Below, one piece after another: positions 7,417 through 15,034 of a DNA stretch of 26,882 nucleotides. The translations under genes and the position numbers were made by a program. The notes beneath the pieces are model-generated. The model made no database searches, had not been told where the DNA came from, and saw nothing but the letters and a program-made list of their open reading frames with translations. The stretch spans positions 1 through 26,882 of the forward strand of contig JBGQJC010000035.1 in NCBI GenBank assembly GCA_041498815.1. Reading direction: 5' to 3'. The stretch is from DATDPM01 sp041498815. GTDB lineage: Bacteria > Pseudomonadota > Alphaproteobacteria > DATDPM01. Within the stretch, counting starts at the first letter, position 1; each line of letters opens with the position of its first letter.

Positions 7417-8019
7417 ATGGCGGAGATGGAAGACCAGGCGGAGGCCCCGGACCCGATTGCCCTGTTTCGGCGCTGGTATGCCGAGGCGGAACAGCACGAG
7501 CCGGGGGATGCCAGCGCCGTCGCCCTGGCGACGGTGGACGCCGACGGCAGCCCTTCGGTGCGCATGGTGCTGCTGAAGGCCGTGTCCGAGCGCGGCTTCG
7601 TCTTCTATACCAATCTCGAAAGCCGGAAGGGCTTGGCTATCGCCGCCGACCCCCGGGCCGCGATGTGCTTTTATTGGAATTCGGCCGGCACCCAGGTGCG
7701 AATCGAGGGCCGCGCCGAGCCCGTGAGCGCCGAGGAAGCCGATGCTTATTTCGCGACCCGCGAGCGCACGAGTCAGATCGGCACCTGGGCATCGAAGCAG
7801 TCGCGGGCGTTGACGGGCATGTGGGAGCTGGACAAGGAAGTCGTACGCCACACCGCGAAATTCATGCTCGGCAAGATTCCGCGCCCGGCCTTCTGGTCCG
7901 GCTTCCGGTTGGTCCCGGACCGGATCGAATTTTGGCGCCGCCGCCCGTTCCGCCTGCATGAGCGGATGCTTTACCGCGCGGGCGGGGCGGGATGGACGAT
8001 GGAACGGCTTTATCCGTGA
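7417..8019 (+). CDS. pdxH: Pyridoxamine/pyridoxine 5'-phosphate oxidase
   Basis: FMN-dependent oxidase that makes pyridoxal 5'-phosphate, the active form of vitamin B6. The 200-aa protein shows RMVLLK (49-54) and FVFYTNLESRKG for FMN/substrate binding, QVRIEGRAEPVS, SQIGTWASKQS (119-129), WSGFRLVPDRIEFW (160-173) with substrate-binding Arg/His in RLHER, and the conserved C-terminal tail GWTMERLYP. Length is that of the family. The ATG at 7417 follows AGGA with a 6-base spacer. The 195-bp divergent gap upstream should hold its promoter; an AT-rich TATATATT at 7361-7368 could be a -10 region but no matching -35 was seen. The stop overlaps the GTG of the cation exporter (GTGA). HemA in this same window is a PLP enzyme. 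Confidence 0.95.
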   Translation: MAEMEDQAEAPDPIALFRRWYAEAEQHEPGDASAVALATVDADGSPSVRMVLLKAVSERGFVFYTNLESRKGLAIAADPRAAMCFYWNSAGTQVRIEGRAEPVSAEEADAYFATRERTSQIGTWASKQSRALTGMWELDKEVVRHTAKFMLGKIPRPAFWSGFRLVPDRIEFWRRRPFRLHERMLYRAGGAGWTMERLYP

Positions 8020-8930
8020 CCAAGGGCATGCTTCCCGATTCCGAGCACGCCCGGCTTTTGAAGGCGGCGACCTACGCCTCGGTTGCGACCGCCGCCGTGC
8101 TGATTTGCGTCAAGGCCGTCGCTTGGGCGCTCACCGATTCGGTCAGCGTGCTGTCAACCCTGATCGACTCACTCCTCGACATCATCGCCTCGCTCATCAA
8201 CCTGTTCGCGGTGCGCCAAGCCCTGCAGCCGGCCGATGCCGAACACCGCTTCGGCCACGGCAAGGCGGAGCCGATCGCGGGCCTGGGCCAAGCCGCCTTC
8301 ATCCTCGGCTCGGGGATGTTCCTGCTGTTCGAGGTCGCGGCGCGCCTATTCAATCCGGAGCCCGTCAGCAACGGCCTGGTCGGGATCTCGGTGATGGTGT
8401 TCTCGATCGCGGCCACCATCGCCCTCGTGCAGTTCCAGCGCTACGTCGTGCGCCGAACCGGGTCGGTCGCCATTTCCGCCGATTCGCTTCATTACGTCAG
8501 CGACGTCCTGATCAACGGCAGCGTGATCCTGGCCCTCGTGCTGTACGCGGCGTTGGGCTGGCGCCTCATCGACCCGCTCTGCGGCGCGGCGATCGCGATC
8601 TATATCATGTACACCGCCTGGACCATCGCCGCGCTGTCCTTGAACCTGCTGATGGACCGGGAACTGTCGGACGAGGCGCGCGAGCGTATCTTGCGGATCG
8701 TCACCGCGCACCCGGGAGTGACCGCGGCGCACGACCTGCGCACCCGCTCGTCGGGGACGCAGACTTTCATCCAGCTCCATCTCGAGATGGACGGCGCCAT
8801 GAGCCTGATGCGCGCGCACCAGATTTCGGACGAGGTCGAGGCCAGCATCCAAGAGGCCTTTCCGAACGCCGAGGTCATCATCCACGAGGATCCCGATAAC
8901 CTCCCGGAAAGCCGGGCCCGGTTTTCGTGA
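8016..8930 (+). CDS. Cation diffusion facilitator (FieF/YiiP-like Zn2+/Fe2+ exporter)
   Basis: A 304-aa inner-membrane metal/proton antiporter closely resembling E. coli FieF along its full length. The transmembrane zinc site is complete: Asp51 and Asp55 (LIDSLLDIIAS) with His159 and Asp163 (ADSLHYVSD), each offset six residues from FieF Asp45/Asp49/His153/Asp157. HRFGHGKAEP marks the loop after helix 2, and QFQRYVVRRTGS the loop before helix 5. The cytoplasmic domain contains HPGVTAAHDLRTR, FIQLHLEMDG and VIIHEDPDN. The GTG at 8016 overlaps the pdxH stop and gives the family length; ATG 7992 in frame is an alternative that adds eight residues. Metal specificity is inferred from the D-D-H-D site. 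Confidence 0.92.
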   Translation: MTKGMLPDSEHARLLKAATYASVATAAVLICVKAVAWALTDSVSVLSTLIDSLLDIIASLINLFAVRQALQPADAEHRFGHGKAEPIAGLGQAAFILGSGMFLLFEVAARLFNPEPVSNGLVGISVMVFSIAATIALVQFQRYVVRRTGSVAISADSLHYVSDVLINGSVILALVLYAALGWRLIDPLCGAAIAIYIMYTAWTIAALSLNLLMDRELSDEARERILRIVTAHPGVTAAHDLRTRSSGTQTFIQLHLEMDGAMSLMRAHQISDEVEASIQEAFPNAEVIIHEDPDNLPESRARFS

Positions 8931-8960
8931 GGCGCGGCCCGCGTGGATCCGGCGTAGCTC

Positions 8961-10496
8961 ATGAACGGTCAATCGGAGGCGATCGCTTTCCTGTCCCGGC
9001 CCGAAACCTTCGGGACCGGCGAGGTCAAGCGCGTCGATACCCATGTCTCGATCGTGTTCCTGGCGGGGCCGCGCGCCTATAAACTGAAGCGCGCGGTCAC
9101 ACTCCCCTATCTCGATTTTTCGACCCTCACGCTTCGCCGCCGTTCTTGCGAGGCGGAAGTTGCAATCAACCGGCGCACGGCGCCCCAGATTTACGAGCGG
9201 GTCGCCGCCATCACCCGCGAGGCGGACGGCCGGCTCGCATTCGACGGTGCGGGCGAGGCGGTCGATTACGTCGTTGTCATGAAGCGCTTCGACGAAGACG
9301 GATTGTTCGACCGTCTCGCCGGGCGGGGGGCGCTGGACGCCGATATGATGGCGCGGCTCGCGGACGTGATCGCGCGTTTCCATGCGGAGGCCGAGCGGCG
9401 GCCAGGCTTCGGCGGCAGCCGGGCGATGGCCGATTTGATCGCTCTCAATGAACGGAATTTTGCCCGTCACGCGGGCACGGTCTTCGACGCCGCCGCATGC
9501 GCAAAGTTATCCGCACGTTCGCGGGCCGAGCTCGAACGCGTGGCATTGCTCCTCGACGACCGCCGGGCGCGCGGCTTCGTGCGGCACTGCCACGGCGATC
9601 TTCATTTGCGCAACATCTGCCTTTATGAAGGCGCACCGCTGCTGTTCGACGCCATCGAGTTTTCGGAACCGATCGCTTGCATCGATATTCTTTACGATCT
9701 CGCCTTCCTTTTGATGGATCTCGAACACCGGGATCTGAGGTTGTTCGGCAATACCGTCTTCAACCGGTATTTGGCGCAAAGCACCGAAGAGCCGCGGGAT
9801 CTCTCGGGCCTTGCGGCACTTCCGTTGTTCCTTTCGCTCCGCGCCGCGGTGCGGGCCCATGTCGGGGCCGACGCGGCGGCAAGACAAAGCGGGGAGGTGC
9901 CGCGTGCTGCGGCTCGGAGCGAGGCGGGCAGTTATCTCGATCTCGCGGCGAAACTTCTGTCCTCGCCGCCGCCGCGGCTCGTTGCCATCGGCGGGCTTTC
10001 GGGCAGCGGTAAATCGACGCTCGCCCGGGCGCTCGCGCCCGCGGTCGGCGCCGCGCCGGGCGCCTTGGTGCTCCGCTCCGACGTCATCCGCAAGAGGCTT
10101 TTTGGTGCGGACGAATTCGCGCGTCTGCCGGAGGCGGCCTACGCGCAAGCCCTCACGGCGCGCGTTTACGCCGCGATTGCCGCAGGCGCCGAAGCCGCGC
10201 TCGCGGCGGGCCATTCGGTCATCGCCGACGCGGTCTACGGTCACACCGCGCAACGCGAAGCCCTGGAGGAAGTCGCACGCCGCGCCGGCGCCGCCTTTAC
10301 CGGCTTGTGGCTGGATGCGCCGGCGGCCGCACTCGAACGCCGGATCGAATCCCGGCTGCGAGACGCCTCCGACGCGACGGTCGCGGTGCTGCGGGCCCAA
10401 TTGGCGCAAGGCGTGGCCGATGTCACCTGGCGGCGCCTCGACGCCGCGCCGGGGCCCGATGCGGTGCTCGCCGCCGCGCGTGCGCTACTGCACTGA
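8961..10496 (+). CDS. Fused aminoglycoside-phosphotransferase-like domain plus P-loop kinase
   Basis: A 511-aa two-domain protein. The N-terminal part (about 1-325) resembles the phosphotransferase/choline-kinase fold, with the Brenner-type catalytic loop HGDLHLRN (211-218) and a metal-binding aspartate in LFDAIEF (Asp230). The C-terminal part (about 338-511) is a gluconate-kinase-like P-loop domain with Walker A GLSGSGKST (345-353) and LRSDVIRKRLF. Proteins of this architecture (COG2187 joined to COG0645) are widespread in proteobacteria but their substrate is not established; the name aminoglycoside phosphotransferase is by fold and should not be read as drug resistance. The ATG at 8961 is 30 bases after the exporter stop. 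A cytosolic kinase of unknown target is the safest description. Confidence 0.87.
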   Translation: MNGQSEAIAFLSRPETFGTGEVKRVDTHVSIVFLAGPRAYKLKRAVTLPYLDFSTLTLRRRSCEAEVAINRRTAPQIYERVAAITREADGRLAFDGAGEAVDYVVVMKRFDEDGLFDRLAGRGALDADMMARLADVIARFHAEAERRPGFGGSRAMADLIALNERNFARHAGTVFDAAACAKLSARSRAELERVALLLDDRRARGFVRHCHGDLHLRNICLYEGAPLLFDAIEFSEPIACIDILYDLAFLLMDLEHRDLRLFGNTVFNRYLAQSTEEPRDLSGLAALPLFLSLRAAVRAHVGADAAARQSGEVPRAAARSEAGSYLDLAAKLLSSPPPRLVAIGGLSGSGKSTLARALAPAVGAAPGALVLRSDVIRKRLFGADEFARLPEAAYAQALTARVYAAIAAGAEAALAAGHSVIADAVYGHTAQREALEEVARRAGAAFTGLWLDAPAAALERRIESRLRDASDATVAVLRAQLAQGVADVTWRRLDAAPGPDAVLAAARALLH

Positions 10497-10580
10497 TTTC
10501 CCTGGATTTAGCGCTTTTGATCTGGTTCAAGGCGGATATCGCATCGTGGTAGTCTAATATTTCTCGAAATAGGTTTTGTG

Positions 10581-11447
10581 ATGTCGATCAAGGTCATATT
10601 GGTCCCGGTGACGGCGACCGAAACCGGCGCGGCCGCGTTGAAGACCGCCTTTGCGCTCGGCCGGCGCTTCGACGCCCATGTCGCGGCGCTTCACGTTCGC
10701 GCCGATCCGCGCAACGCCATGCCCTATATGGGTGAAGGCATGTCCGGCATCGTTCTTCAGGAGATCATGGCGGCGGCCGAGCGCGACGCGCTGGATCGGG
10801 CCAAAGCCGCGCGCGCGCTGTTCGAATCCGAGGCCGCGCAGGCCAGCGTGCCGCTTCGCGACGCTCCGCAAGGGACGTCCAAGTTCTCGGCCGCGTGGCG
10901 CGAAGAAGTCGGGCGCGAGGACGAACTCGTGGCGCATCGTGCGCGGCTCGCCGATATCGTGGTCGTGGGCGCGCAAGGCTCGCAGAGCCAGGCGGCCGTA
11001 TCCATGATGATGGAGGCGGCCTTGCTGGAGTCCGGGCGCTGCGTGCTCATCGCCCCGCCCAAGGGGGCATCGAGCTTGGGCGCGCGCATTGCGGTCGCCT
11101 GGAACGGGTCGGCCGAGGGCTCGCGGGCGGTCGCTAGCGCGCTGCCGCTCTTGCAGTCGGCAGAGCGGGTCACGGTTCTCTCGGTCGGGGAGGGCGCCGA
11201 GACCGGAACCGCCGCGGACGCTTTGAAGCAATACTTTGCCTGGCACGGAATTGCGGCGGAGACCGTGCCGCTTCGCGCCGGGACGGAAGGGATTGGGCCG
11301 ACAATTCTGACTGAGGCGAAACGCTTGGACGCCGACCTTCTCGTCATGGGGGCTTACACCCACAATCGCTTCCGCCAAATGATCTTCGGCGGGGTGACGC
11401 GCCATATTCTGGCCGGGGCCGATTTTCCGGTACTGATCGCCCATTAG
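10581..11447 (+). CDS. Universal stress protein, tandem UspA domains
   Basis: A 288-aa cytoplasmic protein with two Usp repeats: 1-160 (starting SIKVILVPVTATE) and about 167-288 (ARIAVAWNGSAEGSRAV). Only the second keeps a good nucleotide-binding signature, MGAYTHNRFRQMIFGGVTRHIL-like at 256-277, so the first repeat is probably degenerate. Usp proteins bind ATP or other ligands and raise stress survival; a specific role cannot be assigned. Start choice is between GTG 10578 and ATG 10581, directly adjacent; the ATG is preferred. The 84-bp gap upstream holds AT-rich DNA but no convincing promoter was seen. Two small genes of unknown function follow closely on the same strand. Confidence 0.88.
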   Translation: MSIKVILVPVTATETGAAALKTAFALGRRFDAHVAALHVRADPRNAMPYMGEGMSGIVLQEIMAAAERDALDRAKAARALFESEAAQASVPLRDAPQGTSKFSAAWREEVGREDELVAHRARLADIVVVGAQGSQSQAAVSMMMEAALLESGRCVLIAPPKGASSLGARIAVAWNGSAEGSRAVASALPLLQSAERVTVLSVGEGAETGTAADALKQYFAWHGIAAETVPLRAGTEGIGPTILTEAKRLDADLLVMGAYTHNRFRQMIFGGVTRHILAGADFPVLIAH

Positions 11448-11485
11448 AAGATAAGAATCATGGACCAGAGGGAGGACGGAAGGCC

Positions 11486-11773
11486 ATGCTGACGCTCAAC
11501 GACTGCATCGCTTTATGCGACCTGACCGAAGAAGAGGTTGCCGCCATCGCCGAACATGAGCACATACCGATGATCGTGGCGGCGGAGTTGGCCCATTATC
11601 TCGTTCATACGCCGGAAGGCGTGCCGATGATCCGCCGCTTCATCGCCGACGACATCCGTGCCGCCGTGGGGCGGGGCGACGCCGCCCATGTCCGGTTGCT
11701 GAAACTCGTGCTGTGGCATTTCATAGAGACCCATCCGGAAACCGTCCGGGCGCGCGATACCGCGCCCGGATAA
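11486..11773 (+). CDS. Small uncharacterised protein (95 aa)
   Basis: I do not recognise a named family. The 95-aa product is mostly helical in appearance (LTEEEVAAIAEHEHIPMIVAAELAHYLVH) and ends with a His/Glu-rich segment and a polar tail. It has no signal peptide or membrane segment. A GGAAGG lies two bases before the ATG and an earlier GGAGG at 11471-11475 may serve instead. Codon use is like its neighbours. It sits 38 bases after the universal stress protein and 40 before another small gene, so the three probably form an operon. Being real is supported by frame length, ribosome binding site and packing; the function is unknown. Confidence 0.72.
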   Translation: MLTLNDCIALCDLTEEEVAAIAEHEHIPMIVAAELAHYLVHTPEGVPMIRRFIADDIRAAVGRGDAAHVRLLKLVLWHFIETHPETVRARDTAPG

Positions 11774-11813
11774 TCCCCTTGTTGGCGCAATTGACGAAGG
11801 AGACGACCGTCCG

Positions 11814-12173
11814 ATGACCTTCTTGAAAGTTCGCTTGGAGCTTGCGCGGACGCCGGAGTTTCCCGACGGCAGCCACAATCACGGCTACGATTTCGTTGTC
11901 CCGCTCGATTCGGAAGGCCGGCTGGACGAGGAAGAGTGGCGCCGGCACCGCAAGAAATGCACCGTGCGCCGGTATTGGGCGGGCGAGGACGACGAAAACG
12001 GCTATTTGATCCACACGCGGCACCGGACCTGGGCCTTTTCTTATGCGCCCGGCGAGGAAGACGACGAGCCCCTGTTCCGCCTCGACACCCACGTCTTCCG
12101 CGATGGGGAATACGTCTCGATCATCGAGCACGACGGCGTCACCCGGCCCTTCAAGGTGGTTTCGGTGCGCTAA
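11814..12173 (+). CDS. Small uncharacterised protein (119 aa), polar and acidic
   Basis: A 119-aa soluble protein with no recognised family. It begins LKVRLELARTPEFPDGSHNHGYDF and has a charged central part with EEEWRRHRKKCTVRRYW and AGEDDENGY, then FRLDTHVFRDGEYVSI and a C-terminal TRPFKVVSV, which looks like an all-beta small domain. The single Cys lies in the basic segment. The start at 11814 is supported by AAGGAG (11798-11803), 10 bases upstream. It lies 40 bases after the 95-aa gene and 44 before the SDR oxidoreductase on the same strand, consistent with a shared transcript beginning at the universal stress gene. Confidence 0.75.
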   Translation: MTFLKVRLELARTPEFPDGSHNHGYDFVVPLDSEGRLDEEEWRRHRKKCTVRRYWAGEDDENGYLIHTRHRTWAFSYAPGEEDDEPLFRLDTHVFRDGEYVSIIEHDGVTRPFKVVSVR

Positions 12174-12217
12174 ACGCCCATCTTCAACCGGGCCCGGCTT
12201 TGGCCTAAGTTGGAGCG

Positions 12218-12958
12218 ATGGAATCGCGCGACAAGATTTTGGTGCTGACCGGGGCAAGCCGGGGCATCGGCCATGCGACGGTCAAGTATTTCAGCGACAA
12301 GGGTTGGCGGATCGTCACCTGCTCGCGCGAAGACATCCCGGCCGAATGCAAGCGCGATCCGAACTGGACCCACCATATCGTGGCCGATCTTGCCGACGCA
12401 GCCAGCCTGTCGCATTTCGTCGACGAGGCGCTCGGACTCCTGGAAGGCGGGGCGCTCCATGCCCTCGTCAACAACGCCGCGGTCTCGCCCAAGACCGCGC
12501 TTCAGGTGCGCCAAGGCTGCTTGAACGCCGACCTGTCGGCCTGGCGCGACGTGTTCGAGCTCAATTTCTTCGCCCCGCTGGTGATCGTGCGCGGCCTCGC
12601 CGGTGTGCTCGCCAAGGGCAAGGGTGCGGTCGTGAACATCACCTCCATCGCCGGGCATTCGATCCACCCGTTCGCGGGTTCGGCGTACAGCACGTCGAAG
12701 GCGGCCTTGTCCGCGCTGACGCGCGAGCTCGCGGGTGAAATGGCGGAGCACGGAGTCCGGGTCAACGCGGTGGCGCCGGGTGAAATCGAAACCGCCATGC
12801 TCTCGCCCGAGACCGAGGCCTTGATTCCGCGCATTCCCCTTCACCGCCTCGGCACGCCCGAAGACGTGGCGGCGGCGGTCTATTACCTGTGTTCCGCGGA
12901 AGCCGGCTATGTGACCGGCAGCGAGATCTTCGTCACCGGCGGCCAGCACCTTTTTTAG
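12218..12958 (+). CDS. Short-chain dehydrogenase/reductase (classical SDR)
   Basis: A 246-aa NAD(P)-dependent oxidoreductase. The Rossmann dinucleotide motif is TGASRGIG (11-18), followed by NNAA (85-88), the catalytic Ser143 (NITSIAG), and Tyr157 with Lys161 (AYSTSKAAL). The APGEIETAM segment after the sixth strand and the C-terminal VTGSEIFVTGGQHLF are typical of classical SDRs of the FabG-like group. The substrate is not determinable. The region after the first strand (CSREDIPAECKRDPNW) lacks a clear NADP-binding Arg pair. GGAG lies only two bases from the ATG, so the start is somewhat uncertain. Its last 26 bases overlap the tail of the convergent ABM-like gene. Confidence 0.9.
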   Translation: MESRDKILVLTGASRGIGHATVKYFSDKGWRIVTCSREDIPAECKRDPNWTHHIVADLADAASLSHFVDEALGLLEGGALHALVNNAAVSPKTALQVRQGCLNADLSAWRDVFELNFFAPLVIVRGLAGVLAKGKGAVVNITSIAGHSIHPFAGSAYSTSKAALSALTRELAGEMAEHGVRVNAVAPGEIETAMLSPETEALIPRIPLHRLGTPEDVAAAVYYLCSAEAGYVTGSEIFVTGGQHLF

Positions 12959-13295
12959 CCGGTTTCCGCCGCCGGGTTTTAGCCGCTTTCCGCCGCTGGG
13001 GCTTCCGGCGCTTTGCCCCGGTTCTAGCGGTCCCGGTCACGAACCAGATTTCGGGAGTGCTCTGGACCCCCGACTTGGCCATGGCGTCCTTGAGCCTCTG
13101 GGAGCCGACGAAGGCGCGGGCCTTCTCGACCGTCGCGAAGTCGTGCCACACGGTTACGTCGTTGGGATCGTCCACCGACTGATAGACCGCATGGCCGGTG
13201 ACGCCCATCGGCCGCCGTTCGGATTCGAAATCGTCGTAACCCTTTCGCCACGCCGCGTAATTCGCGACTTTGTGGCGAACGTAAATTCGCACCAT
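12933..13295 (-). CDS. Antibiotic-biosynthesis-monooxygenase-like (dimeric alpha/beta barrel) protein with Lys/Arg-rich tail
   Basis: A 120-aa protein. Residues 1-85 (MVRIYVRHKVANYAAWRKGYDDF, then VTGHAVYQSVDDPNDVTVWHDFATVEKARAFV) resemble the ABM/ferredoxin-like dimeric barrel that often appears in small stress or putative monooxygenase proteins. Residues about 88-120 form a strongly basic, Ala/Lys/Arg/Pro-rich tail (KRRKPQRRKAAKTRRRK) that resembles histone-like or nucleic-acid-binding tails. A GGGAGG seven bases upstream supports the ATG at 13295; the longer frame to 13379 has no such support. Its 3' end overlaps the convergent SDR gene by 26 bases. Enzymatic activity is unproven: no catalytic residues are certain. 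Confidence 0.72.
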   Translation of the reverse strand: MVRIYVRHKVANYAAWRKGYDDFESERRPMGVTGHAVYQSVDDPNDVTVWHDFATVEKARAFVGSQRLKDAMAKSGVQSTPEIWFVTGTARTGAKRRKPQRRKAAKTRRRKPAKKGAGRR

Positions 13296-13445
13296 GTCAC
13301 GCCTCCCTGATGTCTCATGCCGGCGATTGCAATTTTGGCATTTTCCGCCCGCGCGGGCCAGCAAGGCAAGACCAGGCAAGCCGCCACGCGGTATCCGTGG
13401 AAGATTACGAGAGAGCGATGAAAACCGGCCGCGGCCACGGCGGGT

Positions 13446-14657
13446 CTAAGCGGCGCGCTTGAGCTCCAGCCTGTCCCACACGTCCTTCAGTGCGGAAATC
13501 AGCTGCGCCATCATGGCGTCGGTGTGCAAGGGCGACGGGGTGAATCGCAACCGCTCGGTGCCCTTGGCGACGGTCGGGAAATTGATCGGCTGGACATAGA
13601 TGTGGTGGCGCGCCAAAAGCTCGTCGCTCGCCCGTTTGCACAGCAACGCATCGCCCACCAACACGGGTACGATGTGGCTGTCGGAGGGCATGACCGGAAG
13701 CCCGGCCTCGCGCAACAAACGCTTCAAGGTGCCGGCGCGCTCCTGCTGGCGCTCGCGCTCCACCGTGCTGTTCTTCAGATGGGTTACGGCGGCGAGTGCG
13801 CCCGCTGCCACCCCCGGCGGCAGCGAGGTGGTGAAGATGAACCCGGAAGCGAAGCTGCGCACGAAATCGATCAACAGCGTGCTTCCCGCGATATAGCCGC
13901 CCACCACCCCGAAGGCCTTGGCGAGCGTTCCCTGGATGATATCGACGCGGTCCATCACGCCTTGGCGCGCGGCGATGCCGCCGCCGCGCGGGCCGTACAT
14001 GCCGACCGCATGGACCTCGTCGAGATACACGAGCGCGTTGTGGCGTTCGGCGACCTCGACGAATTCGCGCACCGGGGCTACGTCGCCGTCCATCGAATAC
14101 ACGGTCTCGAGCGCCACGATCTTGGGCCGGTCGAGTTCGAGGCCGCTCATGATTTCGTCGAGATGCCGGACGTCGTTGTGGCGGAAGATGCGTTTTTCGG
14201 CGCGGCTGAAGCTGATGCCCTGGATCATCGAGGCGTGATTGAGCTCGTCCGATAAAATCACGCAATTCGGAATCCGGGACCCCAGCGTCGAAAGCGTGGC
14301 CTCGTTGGCGAGATAGCCGGAATTGAACAGGATCGCGGCCTCCTTGCGGTGAAGGTCGGCCAGCTCCCGCTCGAGCAGAACATGGGTGTGATTGGTGCCC
14401 GCGATGTTGCGGGTGCCGCCGGCGCCCGCGCCCACGCGGTCGATCGCTTCCTTCATGGCGGCAAGCACGAGCGGGCTCTGGCCCATGCCGAGATAATCGT
14501 TGCTGCACCACACGACGACGTCCGCATTGCCGTTGACGCCGTGCGTGGTCGCCCAGGGGAAGGTGCCGGCCCGCCGCTCCAAGTCGACGAAGATGCGGTA
14601 ATTGCCCTCGGCCTTGAGGTCCGCGATCTCTTCGGCGAAGAACTTTTGATAGTCCAT
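13446..14657 (-). CDS. hemA: 5-aminolevulinate synthase
   Basis: PLP enzyme that condenses glycine and succinyl-CoA to 5-aminolevulinate, the first step of heme synthesis by the C4 (Shemin) route used by alphaproteobacteria. The 403-aa protein starts MDYQKFFAEEI and has SNDYLGMGQSP (52-62), GTRNIAGTNH (81-90), LDEVHAVGMYG (212-222) with the PLP-ring Asp213, and the Schiff-base lysine Lys247 in QGTLAKAFGVVGG, one residue off Rhodobacter ALAS Lys248. Length matches the family. The start at 14657 is set by homology, with a weak GGGGGC upstream. The longer alternative frame to 14751 belongs to another reading. It is convergent to the operon ending in the SDR gene and borders the decayed accessory segment. 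Confidence 0.96.
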   Translation of the reverse strand: MDYQKFFAEEIADLKAEGNYRIFVDLERRAGTFPWATTHGVNGNADVVVWCSNDYLGMGQSPLVLAAMKEAIDRVGAGAGGTRNIAGTNHTHVLLERELADLHRKEAAILFNSGYLANEATLSTLGSRIPNCVILSDELNHASMIQGISFSRAEKRIFRHNDVRHLDEIMSGLELDRPKIVALETVYSMDGDVAPVREFVEVAERHNALVYLDEVHAVGMYGPRGGGIAARQGVMDRVDIIQGTLAKAFGVVGGYIAGSTLLIDFVRSFASGFIFTTSLPPGVAAGALAAVTHLKNSTVERERQQERAGTLKRLLREAGLPVMPSDSHIVPVLVGDALLCKRASDELLARHHIYVQPINFPTVAKGTERLRFTPSPLHTDAMMAQLISALKDVWDRLELKRAA

Positions 14658-14702
14658 GCGCCCCCGTCTGGGTTGACAAAGTCCGGGATGACAAAATCAC
14701 GC

Positions 14703-14732
14703 CCGCCGCTGCAAGCCCCGCCGCTGCAAGCC
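14703..14732. repeat. Two direct copies of a 15-base unit upstream of hemA
   Basis: CGCCGCTGCAAGCC occurs twice with a 15-base period (from 14704 and from 14719), about 50 bases upstream of the hemA start. It could be chance in GC-rich DNA or a regulator site; nothing further can be said from sequence. Confidence 0.5.
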
Positions 14733-14929
14733 AAGGTAACGGCGGTCCCAATCCCGCCGGAACATTAAGGGTGGAACGGAAAGCCTGTCCAGTACCCGAT
14801 CTGCCGCAGGCCCCGGCGATGCCGAAACCTCTGCCCGGCGGCGCTTAACGCGTATCTCCCGCGTCGCCAGATTCCGGCCAAGCCGCTGGAAAAGCTGGCA
14901 AAACTAAAGATCGCCAGGGATTCAACGCA

Positions 14930-14986
14930 CATCATCCGGGCGACGACGTATTCGTCTTCGACGACGAGGACGCGCAAGCCTTTAAG
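14930..14986 (-). pseudogene. Fragment of a response-regulator receiver domain
   Basis: On the minus strand the residues LKGLRVLVVEDEYVVARMM match the start of a two-component receiver domain (beta1 plus the acidic Glu-Asp pocket). The match stops there: the open frame (15028-14765, 87 codons) continues into unrelated sequence and lacks the phospho-acceptor Asp and Lys. The 5' side MSQVTFLNRQALYL is also not receiver-like. It looks like a scrap left by deletion or by insertion of the neighbouring segment. The small size makes this a tentative call. Confidence 0.5.
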
Positions 14987-15034
14987 CAGATATAGAGCCT
15001 GCCGGTTTAGGAACGTGACTTGTGACAAAGCGCC

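Noticed and set aside
8961..10496. Aminoglycoside resistance gene
   Set aside because: Fold similarity only; the fused P-loop kinase architecture is a common chromosomal family not linked to drug resistance.
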